Source of the DNA: Roseomonas aerilata DSM 19363
Lineage (GTDB): Bacteria; Pseudomonadota; Alphaproteobacteria; Acetobacterales; Acetobacteraceae
Direction of reading: 5' to 3'
Assembly: GCF_000711725.1 (NCBI RefSeq)
Contig: NZ_JONP01000012.1
Location: 1 to 64,000 of the forward strand
DNA length: 64,000 nucleotides
Shown piece after piece: positions 26,555-36,651 of the stretch. The notes below the pieces were generated by a model that saw nothing but the letters and a program-made list of their open reading frames with translations, did not search any database and was not told the DNA's origin. The translations under genes were made by a program, and so were the position numbers. How positions within the stretch are numbered: position 1 is the first letter of the stretch; each line of letters starts with the position of its first letter.

Positions 26555-26991
26555 CACGCCCCGTCCTGGCGCGGGTCCGCCCGGAATGGGTGGACCACTA
26601 CGGCCATATGAACGTCGCGCCCTATGTGACGGTCTTCGACATGGCGACCGACGCGCTCTGGCCGCAACTCGGCCTGGGCGAGCCCTTCGTCGCACGCGGC
26701 CTCGGAACCTTCGCGGCCGAGAATTGGGTGGCCTACCGGCGCGAGGTGCGGCTCGACGATCCGCTGGCCGCCGAGAGCGAGGTGCTCGCCCATGACGAGA
26801 AGCGCCTCCTCATCCGCCACCGCCTGTTCCACGCCGGGGAGGGATTCGAGAGCGCCCGCTGCGAGCTGCTCTTCCTCTGCGTGGACCTCTCGCTGCGGCG
26901 CGTGAGCCGATGGCCGGAGGAGACGCGGGGCGCCTTCGCCGCCGCGCCCCCAGGTCCGCCGCCCGAGCGCCTGGCACTCCGCCGCGCCTGA
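26530..26991 (+). CDS. Hot-dog-fold acyl-CoA thioesterase (4HBT-like)
   Basis: This 153-residue protein begins its domain with VRPEWVDHYGHMNVAPYVTV, which is the 4HBT/YbgC-type motif D-x-x-G-H-h-N. Strands GLGTFAAENWVAYRREVRLD and SARCELLFLCVDLSLRRVS complete the hot-dog fold. It should hydrolyse a thioester, but the substrate is unknown. It overlaps the methyltransferase gene and closes the small operon. About 155 bases without clear signals separate it from the next operon. Confidence 0.8.
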   Translation: MDHPQARVTRPVLARVRPEWVDHYGHMNVAPYVTVFDMATDALWPQLGLGEPFVARGLGTFAAENWVAYRREVRLDDPLAAESEVLAHDEKRLLIRHRLFHAGEGFESARCELLFLCVDLSLRRVSRWPEETRGAFAAAPPGPPPERLALRRA

Positions 26992-27148
26992 TCCGCACCA
27001 ACCCCCGCCCAAGACGGCGGCAGCCTGCGTCCCGGCGCGGCAAACGCCGCCCGGCGGCCGTCGGGAAGGGGCCTGGAAGCGGCCAAATGCGGGTTGACGC
27101 CCCATGGCGCCCGGCGGAACCTCCCGCCCCGCACGGAGGGTCCCCGCC

Positions 27149-27931
27149 ATGAACGTCGCGATCCAAGCAGAGAGCCGGATGCCTGCGGGCATGTCGCCCG
27201 AGGAGTGGTCCGTCCGCTGCGACCTCGCGGCTCTCTACCGCCTGGTGGCGCTCCACCGGATGACGGACTTCATCTACACCCATATCTCCGCCCGCATCCC
27301 GGGCCCGGAGCACCACTTCCTCATCAACCGCTACGGCGTGCTCTTTGAGAACATGCGCGCGAGCGACCTCGTGAAGGTGGACCTCGAGGGCAACGTGTTG
27401 GATGACGAGCCGGCCTCGCGCCGCGTGAACGCCGCCGGCTTCACCATCCACTCCGCCATCCACATGGCGCGGGAGGACCTTACCTGCGTCGTGCACACGC
27501 ACACCGCCGCCGGCATCGCCGTGTCCTGCCAGAAGCACGGACTGCTGCCGATCAGCCAGCACGCGCTGAAGTTCTACGGCCACCTCTCCACCCACGGCTA
27601 TGAGGGCATCGCGCTCGACCTGGATGAGCGCGAGCGGCTGATCGCCGATCTCGGCCCCAGCAACAAGGCAATGATCCTTCTCAACCACGGGTTGCTGGTC
27701 GGCGGCCGCACCATCCCGGAGGCGTGGAATCAGATCTACTACCTTGAGCGCGCCTGCCAGGCGCAGGTCGCGGCGCTTGCCGGCGGCAGCGAGTTGGTCT
27801 TCCCGCCCGAAGAGGTGCGCCTGAAGACCGCCGCCCAGTTCAACGGCCCGCATACCCTCACGCACGCGCAGTTCGCCTGGGAATCCGCCCTGACGATGAT
27901 CGAGGGCCAGGGCACGGACTACCGTTCTTGA
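27149..27931 (+). CDS. Class II aldolase/adducin-family protein
   Basis: This 260-residue protein has the zinc site of class II aldolases: His-x-His in VVHTHTAAGIAV and a third His in LLNHGLLVGG. In fuculose-phosphate aldolase a catalytic Glu stands in SSEWRFH; here the matching stretch reads NAAGFTIHSAIHMA, so that Glu is missing and aldol chemistry is doubtful. It may act as a decarboxylase or epimerase. The ATG at 27149 has GGAGGG eight bases before it. It starts a long catabolic operon, with its stop overlapping the next start as TTGA. Confidence 0.82.
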   Translation: MNVAIQAESRMPAGMSPEEWSVRCDLAALYRLVALHRMTDFIYTHISARIPGPEHHFLINRYGVLFENMRASDLVKVDLEGNVLDDEPASRRVNAAGFTIHSAIHMAREDLTCVVHTHTAAGIAVSCQKHGLLPISQHALKFYGHLSTHGYEGIALDLDERERLIADLGPSNKAMILLNHGLLVGGRTIPEAWNQIYYLERACQAQVAALAGGSELVFPPEEVRLKTAAQFNGPHTLTHAQFAWESALTMIEGQGTDYRS

Positions 27932-29568
27932 GCGAGCCTCTCCTGATCGCTGGCGGCCGCATCTTCCGCGGCCTCGCGAACGGCTTCGCGGAAGCCCTGC
28001 TGATCAGCGGCGACCGCGTCGCCGCCGTCGGCACGGCGGAGGAGGTGGCGGCCGCCGCTCCGGCCGGCACGCGGCGGCTGGATCTTGGGGGCAGGGTCGC
28101 CATCCCGGCCTTCAACGAGGCCCATATGCACCTGCTGCCCTACGGCCTCGGCCTCTCCCAGGTGAACCTCCGCGCCGAAGAGGTGCGGACGCTCGACGAG
28201 GTGCTGCGCCGCATCGGCGAGGGTGTGAAAGGGGCGAAGAAGGGCGAGTGGGTCCTTGGCCGCGGCTACGACCACGGCGCCCTCGACATCGGTCGCCACC
28301 CGACGGCCGAGGAACTGGACCGCGTCTCGCCGGACAACCCCGTCTTCATCACCCGCACCTGCGGCCATATGGGCGTTGCCAACACCGCCGCCCTCCGCGC
28401 CGCCGGCGTCGGCCACAACACGCCGGACCCCGAGGGCGGCTCCATCGAGCGCCGCAATGGCGTGCTCACCGGCCTCTTCCTTGAGCGCGCCCGCCGGCTG
28501 GTGCTCGATTCCGCCCCGCTTCCCTCCGAGGAGCAAATGGTCGCGGCCATCGAGGCCGCCGGCCGGGACCTCGCCTCCCGCGGCTTCGCGACCGCCTCCG
28601 ACATGAATGTCGGCATGACCGCGGGCCTGAACGAGATCGCCGCCTACCGCCGCGCCCTTGCCGAGGGGCGGCTGATCCAGCGCATGTGGCAGGTCCTGGC
28701 CGGCAACCCTGAGGGCATCGCGGAAAGCGCCTGGAACGAGGGCCTGCGCCCCGACCACACCGACGACATGCTCGCCTGGGGCGCCGTCAAGGTCTTCGGC
28801 GACGGCTCCGCCGGTGGCCTGACTGCCGCCTTCTTCGATCCCTACCTGCAGAGCGCGGGCGGTGGGACGGGAATGTTCATGTTCCCGGACGAGACGATGC
28901 ACCGCCTGCTGGCTCTCTACCACCGCCAGGGCTGGCAGCTCGACATCCACGCCATCGGCGATGCCGCGATCGAGCAGGTGCTGGTCGGCATGGAGCGGGC
29001 AGGGGAGGGCGACGCGCCCCTCGCCGGTCGCCGCCACCGCATCGAGCACTGCGGCTTCCTGAACGCCGACCAGCGCGCGCGGATGAAGGCCAACGGCATC
29101 CTGCCCGTGCCCCAGCCGGTCTTCCTGTATGAGTTCGGCGACCTCTACGTGAAGAACCTTGGCCTCGAGCGCACCGAGGTTTCCTACCCCATGCGCACCT
29201 GGCTGGAGGAGGGCCACAATCCCGCCGCCTCCTCCGACAGCCCCGTCTGCACGGTCGATCCCTTCATCAACCTCTTCACCATGCTCACCCGCAAGACGAA
29301 CAAGGGCACCGTCCTCGGCGCGTCCGAGACACTGACGGCCGAGCAGGCCGTGCATTGCTACACCTGGTGCGGCGCCTACTCGCAGTTCGCCGAGACCCGC
29401 CGCGGCACGCTGGAGCCCGGGATGCTCGCCGATGTCGCCGTCCTGTCGCGCGACATCTTCGCCATCGATCCGGAGGAGGTCCTGACCACCGAGGCCGACC
29501 TCACGCTCCGCGGCGGCACCCCGATCTTCGACCGCCACGGCGCCCTCCGCGCCCTCGCCACGGCCTGA
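27928..29568 (+). CDS. YtcJ-type amidohydrolase (amidohydrolase family 3)
   Basis: This 546-residue metal-dependent hydrolase has the His-x-His pair in FNEAHMHLLPYGL, later ligands in HAIGDAAIEQVL and RIEHCGFLNADQRAR, and SSDSPVCTVDPF near the end with the conserved Asp. YtcJ proteins are distantly related to N-substituted formamide deformylase and hydrolyse amide or cyclic amide bonds. It begins with a TTG that overlaps the aldolase stop and is followed four bases later by the permease gene. A second member of the family lies at 36652. The exact substrate is unknown. Confidence 0.85.
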   Translation: MSEPLLIAGGRIFRGLANGFAEALLISGDRVAAVGTAEEVAAAAPAGTRRLDLGGRVAIPAFNEAHMHLLPYGLGLSQVNLRAEEVRTLDEVLRRIGEGVKGAKKGEWVLGRGYDHGALDIGRHPTAEELDRVSPDNPVFITRTCGHMGVANTAALRAAGVGHNTPDPEGGSIERRNGVLTGLFLERARRLVLDSAPLPSEEQMVAAIEAAGRDLASRGFATASDMNVGMTAGLNEIAAYRRALAEGRLIQRMWQVLAGNPEGIAESAWNEGLRPDHTDDMLAWGAVKVFGDGSAGGLTAAFFDPYLQSAGGGTGMFMFPDETMHRLLALYHRQGWQLDIHAIGDAAIEQVLVGMERAGEGDAPLAGRRHRIEHCGFLNADQRARMKANGILPVPQPVFLYEFGDLYVKNLGLERTEVSYPMRTWLEEGHNPAASSDSPVCTVDPFINLFTMLTRKTNKGTVLGASETLTAEQAVHCYTWCGAYSQFAETRRGTLEPGMLADVAVLSRDIFAIDPEEVLTTEADLTLRGGTPIFDRHGALRALATA

Positions 29569-29572
29569 CCCG

Positions 29573-30511
29573 ATGGGCCGCCACGCCGTCCAGCGGCTTC
29601 TTATGGCCATTCCCGTTCTCTTCGGGGTGGTGCTTGTAGGCTTCCTGCTGATGCAGGTGGTTCCGAACGATCCCGCCCTGGTGCGCGCCGGCCCCTCCGC
29701 CACGCCTGACGTCGTGGCCGCGCTGCGCGCCGACATGGGCCTCGACAAGCCGCTCTATACCCAGTTCGGGCTCTATCTCTGGCGGCTGCTGCACGGCGAT
29801 CTCGGCGTCTCCATCATCAACAACGTCCCCGTGCTGCAGGAACTCGGCAACACCGTTGGCCCGACGCTGGAGCTGATGTTCGCGAGCCTCATCTGGTCCA
29901 TCCCGATCGGGATCGCGCTGGGCACCATCGGCGCCTATCGCCGCGGCAAGCTGGTAGACCGTCTTATCACCGCCTTCGCGGTGGCGGGCGGATCCATCCC
30001 CGTCTTCTTCCTCGGTCTCGTCCTCATCTGGTATGTCGGCTTCAAGCTCCAGCTCCTTCCTTTCACCGGCCGCGCCGGTCCGTTGTGGACGGAGGAGGGG
30101 TTGGTCGGGATCATCCTGCCCGCGCTGACCCTTGGCGGCACCTTCATCGGGCCCGTCGCGCGCATGACCCGCACCGCCGTACTCGACGTGCTTGGCGTGG
30201 AGCATGTCCGCACCGCCCGCGCGAAGGGTCTCGGCGAGTTCCGCGTCGTCACCCGCCACGCGCTGCGCAACGCGATGATCCCCGTCGTCACCCTCATCGG
30301 GTTGCAGATCGGCTTCCTGCTCGGCGGCGCGGTGGTCACGGAAACCGTCTTCTCCTGGCCTGGCGTCGGGCGGCTGGCGGTCGGCGCCATCCTCTCGGCG
30401 GATTTTCCGATGGCGCAGGGCACCATCATCGTCCTCTCGCTCGGCTTCATCCTCATCAACCTCGTGGTGGATGTGCTCTACGCCGCCCTCGACCCCCGGA
30501 TGCGCGCCTGA
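29573..30511 (+). CDS. Dpp/Opp-type ABC transporter permease (DppB-like)
   Basis: This 312-residue permease has the N-terminal AVQRLLMAIPVLFGVVLVGF helix, the DppB segment GLDKPLYTQFGLYLWRLLHG and the EAA loop VRTARAKGLGEFRVVTRHAL. It forms half of the channel of a peptide/nickel-type importer with the DppC-like protein encoded next. The two genes overlap by one base (TGATG). Confidence 0.9.
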   Translation: MGRHAVQRLLMAIPVLFGVVLVGFLLMQVVPNDPALVRAGPSATPDVVAALRADMGLDKPLYTQFGLYLWRLLHGDLGVSIINNVPVLQELGNTVGPTLELMFASLIWSIPIGIALGTIGAYRRGKLVDRLITAFAVAGGSIPVFFLGLVLIWYVGFKLQLLPFTGRAGPLWTEEGLVGIILPALTLGGTFIGPVARMTRTAVLDVLGVEHVRTARAKGLGEFRVVTRHALRNAMIPVVTLIGLQIGFLLGGAVVTETVFSWPGVGRLAVGAILSADFPMAQGTIIVLSLGFILINLVVDVLYAALDPRMRA

Positions 30512-31392
30512 TGAGCGCCGCGATCGAACCCCTGGTCCAACAGGAAGCCGCGCCGCCCAAGCGGCCTGGCACCCTCGCGCGGCTGCTGCGCGAGCCGGCC
30601 GCCGCCTTCGCCCTCGTGCTGGTCGTGCTGGTGATCGGCGCGGCCCTGCTTGCGCCGGTCCTCTCGCCCACCGATCCCTTCGACAACGACCTCTCCCTCG
30701 CCATGCAGGTGCCGGGCTCGCCGGGCCTGCCGCTGGGCGCGGACGCGCAGGGCCGGAATATGGTCACCCGCGTCCTCTACGGGCTTCGCGTCACTCTGTT
30801 GATGGGTCTCGCCTCGGTTGCCATCGGCGGCATCCTCGGTGCGCTGGTTGGCTTCGCCGCTGCCTATTACCGCCGGATCGACGGGCTGCTGATGCGGTTG
30901 ATGGACGTGATGCTCTCCTTCCCCGCCATCCTCTTCGGCCTCGCGCTCGCGGCCATCTTCGGCCCGGGCATCCAGGCCGTGGTGCTGGCCCTCTCCGTCG
31001 CGACGATCCCGCTTATGGCCCGGATCGTCCGCGGCTCCGCTCTCGCGGTGATGGGCCTCGACTACATCGAGGCAGCGCGCGCCACGGGTATGTCGGACGC
31101 CCGCATTATCCTCCGCCACGTCGCGCCCAACTGTCTTTCCTCCATCTTCGTCTTCGCGACGCTCCGCTTCGGCCAGGTGATCCTGCTGGGATCGGCGCTC
31201 TCCTTCCTCGGCCTCGGCGCGCAGCCGCCGATCGCGGAGCTCGGCGCCATGGCGAGCGACGGCCGCAACTTCCTGTTCTTCGCGCCGCACATCGCGGTGA
31301 TCCCCTGCGTCGCCATCTTCGCGGTGGTGCTCGCCTTCAACGTGCTGGGAGACGCGCTGCGCGACGCGCTCGACCCCCGGCTCCGCACCTAG
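30511..31392 (+). CDS. Dpp/Opp-type ABC transporter permease (DppC-like)
   Basis: This 293-residue permease has the DppC-family N-terminal cytoplasmic tail, a first helix, then PLGADAQGRNMVTRVLYGLR, the diagnostic G-T/A-D-x-x-G-R-D/N motif, and the EAA loop YIEAARATGMSDARIILRHV. The C-terminus LGDALRDALDPRLRT is typical. It pairs with the DppB-like permease and is followed by the binding protein gene after 20 bases. Confidence 0.92.
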   Translation: MSAAIEPLVQQEAAPPKRPGTLARLLREPAAAFALVLVVLVIGAALLAPVLSPTDPFDNDLSLAMQVPGSPGLPLGADAQGRNMVTRVLYGLRVTLLMGLASVAIGGILGALVGFAAAYYRRIDGLLMRLMDVMLSFPAILFGLALAAIFGPGIQAVVLALSVATIPLMARIVRGSALAVMGLDYIEAARATGMSDARIILRHVAPNCLSSIFVFATLRFGQVILLGSALSFLGLGAQPPIAELGAMASDGRNFLFFAPHIAVIPCVAIFAVVLAFNVLGDALRDALDPRLRT

Positions 31393-31412
31393 CAACGAGA
31401 GAGGGATTGACG

Positions 31413-33005
31413 ATGAAAAGGTGGCTATACGCGGGCTTGCTGGCCCTGGGTGCCGCGGCTCCCGCCGCCGACGCCCTTGCCCAGGCCGCGCCGCGCAACA
31501 CCCTCGTGGTGCTCCGCGAGATCGACGCCGACAACTACGACCCGCCCCGCTCCACCGCCCGCGGTGCCGGCGAGGTCATCTACATGATGAGCGACACGCT
31601 CGTCTCCCTCGACTGGGACCAGCGCACGGTGCGCCCCGGCCTCGCCGAATCCTGGACCGTGTCCGAGGACGGCAAGACCTACACCTTCAAGCTCCGCCGC
31701 GACGTCACCTTCTGCGACGGCAAGCCCTTCACCGCGCGCGACGTGGTCTACACCATCAAGCGCTGGATCGACCCTGCCACCCGCTCCCCGGTCCGCTGGC
31801 GCGCGGGTCCGGTGGACGACGTGGTGGCGACCGACGACTACACCGTCGAGTACAAGCTGAAGGAGCCCTACGGCGAGCTGCTCTACCAGCTCACCCTCTT
31901 CTTCGGCTCCATCGTGGACCAGGCGACGGTGGAGAAGCTCGGCCCCAATTTCGGCGTGCAGGGCTTCAACGGCACCGGCCCCTACTGCTGGGGCTCCTGG
32001 TCGCCGCGCCAGGACTTCGTGCTGACGCGCCACCCGAACTATCGCTGGGGACCGCCGCTCTACAACAACCCGGCGCCGCAGGTTGACCGCGTGATCTGGC
32101 GCATCATCCCCGAGGCCAACACCCGCCTCGCCGCGCTCCAGTCCGGCCAGGGCGACGTCACGCAGTACATCCCGCAATTCGCCCTCGCCGGGCTGCGGAA
32201 CGTGCCGACCGTGAAGCTCGCCCGCCAGGAGAACTACTTCTGGGACTTCTTCATGGGCTTCAAGGTCGACAAGCCCGTGGTGAGCGACCCCGCCATCCGC
32301 CGCGCCATCAATCTCGGCACCAACCGCAACGCGGTCGTGCAGGCCACCTTCTTTGGCGCCGCCGACCCGGCCGATGGCTACCTGAACCCGCGCACCGTCG
32401 GCTACGATGCCGAGGCCGCGAAGATGGTGCCGCGCTTCGATCCCGAGGAAGCGAAGCGCGTGCTCGACGCGGCAGGCTGGGTGCCCGGCCCTGACGGCGT
32501 CCGCGTGAAGAACGGCGAGCGCGCCTCCTTCCTCCTCTACAGCCTGCAGACGACGGAATGGCGCCGCATGTCCGAAGCGATGCAGGCCGACCTGCGCCGC
32601 ATCGGCATCGACATGCGCGTGCAGCTCTGGGACGCGACCGTGGGCTGGGGCAAGCTGGCGACGCAGGAATTCGACGCCTTCATGATGTCCTATCCCTACA
32701 TTTCCGCGACGGATGGCTTCTCGCTCTACTTCGACAGCAGCAACCGACCGACGCCGAACCGGATGAACTGGAACGACCCGGAGACCGATCGCCTTCTCCG
32801 CATCGCCAAGACCGGTCTGGCCGAGAGTGACCGCATGCAGGCGATCGCCGAGGCGCAGCGCCGCATCACCGCCGCCAATGTTTGGGTGCCCATCGCGCGG
32901 GAGCAGCTCTGGGTCGCCGCCTCGCAGCGGACCGAGGGCGTCCGCCCGCATGGCATCTACGGCGTCGGCCTCTACAAGGGCCTCGACATCCGTCTCACGC
33001 GCTGA
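31413..33005 (+). CDS. Periplasmic binding protein, SBP family 5 (DppA/OppA-like)
   Basis: This 530-residue protein has a signal peptide (MKRWLYAGLLALGAAAPAAD to ALAQ) and the family 5 lobes with RPGLAESWTVSEDGKTYTFK near 80-100 and FDPEEAKRVLDAAGWVPG near 345. Family members bind peptides, nickel, opines or other amide compounds for ABC import. The ATG at 31413 has GAGAGGG before it. The neighbouring amidohydrolases suggest that the ligand is hydrolysed after uptake. Confidence 0.92.
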   Translation: MKRWLYAGLLALGAAAPAADALAQAAPRNTLVVLREIDADNYDPPRSTARGAGEVIYMMSDTLVSLDWDQRTVRPGLAESWTVSEDGKTYTFKLRRDVTFCDGKPFTARDVVYTIKRWIDPATRSPVRWRAGPVDDVVATDDYTVEYKLKEPYGELLYQLTLFFGSIVDQATVEKLGPNFGVQGFNGTGPYCWGSWSPRQDFVLTRHPNYRWGPPLYNNPAPQVDRVIWRIIPEANTRLAALQSGQGDVTQYIPQFALAGLRNVPTVKLARQENYFWDFFMGFKVDKPVVSDPAIRRAINLGTNRNAVVQATFFGAADPADGYLNPRTVGYDAEAAKMVPRFDPEEAKRVLDAAGWVPGPDGVRVKNGERASFLLYSLQTTEWRRMSEAMQADLRRIGIDMRVQLWDATVGWGKLATQEFDAFMMSYPYISATDGFSLYFDSSNRPTPNRMNWNDPETDRLLRIAKTGLAESDRMQAIAEAQRRITAANVWVPIAREQLWVAASQRTEGVRPHGIYGVGLYKGLDIRLTR

Positions 33006-33063
33006 AGCGCGCCAGGGGTGGCCGCCGGTCGCGGCCACCCACCCAAACACCCGGGGAAGAACC

Positions 33064-34490
33064 ATGACCACCGTCATCCGCAACGCCGACGTCGTCGTCG
33101 CCTGGGACGCCTCCGCGGGCCGCCACGTCTACATGCAGGACAGCGACGTCGCCTTCGACGGCGGCACCATCACCTTCGTTGGCCGCGGCTACACCGGCCC
33201 GGCGGAGGAAGAGATCAAGGGCGCCGGCCTCATGGTCATGCCCGGCCTCGTCAACATCCACTCCCACCCCTCCAGCGAACCGATGAACAAGGGCCTGCTG
33301 GACGAGATCGGCTCCCCCGGCCTCTACAATTCCTCGCTCTACGAGTTCATGCCGATCTTCCGCGCGGACGAGGAGGCGGTCCCCTCCTGCGTGCGCGTGG
33401 CGCTCAGCGAACTCCTCCTTTCCGGCGTCACCACGGTCGCCGACCTCTCCATGGCGCATCCCGGCTGGCTCGACCTGCTGGCGGAATCCGGCATGCGCGT
33501 CTGCGTCGCGCCGATGTTCAAGTCGGCGCGCTGGTTCACGAAGAACGGCCATGTCGTCGAGTACGAATGGGACGAGGCCGCCGGTGAGAAGGCGATGGCC
33601 GAGGCCCTCCAGCTCATCGACCGCGCCGAGCAGCACGAGAGCGGCCGGCTCTTCGGCATGGTCGTCCCCGCCCAGATCGACACCTGCGCCCCCGGCCTGC
33701 TGCGCGAGAGCAGCCAGGAGGCCAAGGCCCGCGGCCTCTCCTGGCAGATCCACGCCGCGCAATCCGTCGTGGAGTTCCACGAGATCACCCGCCGCCACGG
33801 CATGACGCCCATCGGCTGGCTCGACAGCATGGGCCTGCTGAACGACCGCGCCATCATCGGCCACGGCATCTTCCTCGACGAACACCCCTCCACCCGCTGG
33901 CACACCGACACCGATCTCGGCCGGCTCGCGGAGACCGGCACCACCGTCGCCCATTGCCCCACCGTCTTCGCGCGACGCGGCATCACCATGAAGAACTTCG
34001 GCCGCTACAAGCGCCGCGGCGTGAACATGGGCCTCGGCACCGACACCTACCCGCACAACATGCTCGATGAGATGCGCCTCGTCGGCTATCTCGCGCGCAC
34101 CCAGGCGACCGACCCGCGCGCCGTCACCACCACGGAGATCTTCGACGCCGCGACCATAGGCGGCGCCAAGGCCCTCGGCCGCGAGGATATCGGCCGGCTC
34201 GCCTCCGGCTGCCGCGCCGATATCGTGCTGGTCAACGCCGAGCACCCGCAGATGCGCCCCGGCCGCGACCCGCTCCGCAGCCTCGTCTACGCCGCGGGAG
34301 ACCGCGCGCTGCGCGACGTCTACGTGGACGGCCAGCTCGTCGTGAAGGACGGCATGGTGCTGACGATGGACTACGAGCAGGCCGCCGCCCACCTGCACGA
34401 CGCCCAGAAGCGCATCCTCGACCGTGCGCCCTCGCAGGACTGGGCGCATCGCCCGGTGGAGAACATCAGCCCGCCGAGCTTTAACTGGGT

Positions 34491-34494
<4 letters not shown>
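33064..34494 (+). CDS. TrzN/SsnA-like metal-dependent hydrolase (amidohydrolase family 1)
   Basis: This 476-residue hydrolase has the ligands His-x-His in [13 protein letters not shown], a His in [19 protein letters not shown], another in [11 protein letters not shown] and Asp in [13 protein letters not shown]. The C-terminus returns to the small beta domain with [15 protein letters not shown]. The group includes hydrolytic deaminases and dechlorinases such as TrzN, AtzB and guanine deaminase. It lies between the binding protein and the ATPases of the same ABC transporter and overlaps the next gene by ATGA, so its substrate is probably the imported compound or a product of it. Confidence 0.87.
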
Positions 34495-35485
<991 letters not shown>

Positions 35486-35489
<4 letters not shown>

Positions 35490-36562
35490 GCGAGGCTCCT
35501 CTGCTCCAGGCGGACGGCATCGCCAAGCACTACCCGGTGAAGAAGGGCCTGATCATCGCGCGCGAGGTCGGCGCCGTGCGCGCGGTGGACGGTGTTTCCT
35601 TCTCCCTTTACCGCGGCGAGACCCTGGCGCTGGTCGGCGAGAGCGGCTGCGGCAAGTCCACCACCGCGCGCCTCGTCATGCGCCTGATCGAGCCCTCCGC
35701 CGGCCATGTCCATTTCCGCGGCGAGGACGTGACGAAGGTCACGGGCGCGAAGCTGCGCGCCCTGCGCCGCCGGTTGCAGATCGTCTTCCAGGACCCCTAT
35801 GCCAGCCTCAACCCGCGCCTGACCGTCGCCGACGCCATCGCGGAGCCCATGGCCGTCCACAACATCGGCAACGCCGCCTCCCGGCGCGCGCGCGTCGAGG
35901 AACTGCTGCGCCTCACCGGGCTTCGCCCCTTCCACGCCAACCGCTACCCGCACGAGTTCTCGGGCGGCCAGCGCCAACGCATCGGCATTGCGCGTGCGCT
36001 GGCAGTGGAGCCCGAGGTGGTGGTCTGCGACGAGCCCGTCTCCGCGCTTGACGTTTCCATCCAGGCGCAGGTCGTGAACCTCCTGCGTGACCTGCAGCAG
36101 CGCCTCGGCCTCTCGTACCTGTTCATCGCGCACGACCTCGCGGTGGTGAAGCACGTCGCCGACCGCGTGGCCGTCATGTATCTTGGCCGCATCGTGGAGG
36201 TGGCGCCGAAGCACGCCCTCTTCTCCGATCCGCGCCACCCCTATACGCGCGCCCTGCTGGCCGCCATCCCGCGCCCCGACCCTGCCCGTCGTGGCGGCGT
36301 GCGCCCATTGGCCGGCGACCTGCCCAGCCCGCTCGCCATCCCACCGGGATGCCGCTTCCACACGCGCTGCCCGCACGCGCAGGCCGTCTGCCGCGAACAG
36401 GACCCGCCGCTGCGCGAGATCGCCCCCGGCCACACCAGCGCCTGCCACTTCGCCGAGGACCTGCCACGCTTCGACGCCGAGGCCGGCGCGGGCGTGCCAC
36501 CCGTCGCCGCGCGCCGCCTCGCGGCCTATGCGGCGGCCCGCGCGGCGCGCACCGCGGCCTGA
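35486..36562 (+). CDS. Dpp/Opp-type ABC transporter ATPase (DppF-like)
   Basis: This 358-residue ATPase has the DppF start with [15 protein letters not shown], Walker [15 protein letters not shown], signature [18 protein letters not shown] and Walker [15 protein letters not shown]. The C-terminal Cys motif [15 protein letters not shown] is present. With the DppD-like protein it powers the importer. It is the last gene of the tightly coupled block; the next gene follows after about 90 bases. Confidence 0.93.
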
Positions 36563-36651
36563 CACCGGGCGCAGCTCACCTCGGCCCTTCGCGCTTGCGG
36601 CCCCTCCGCGTCGCGCCCATGCTGTTTGGCGTTGCGGCCGGAGAAATGGCG

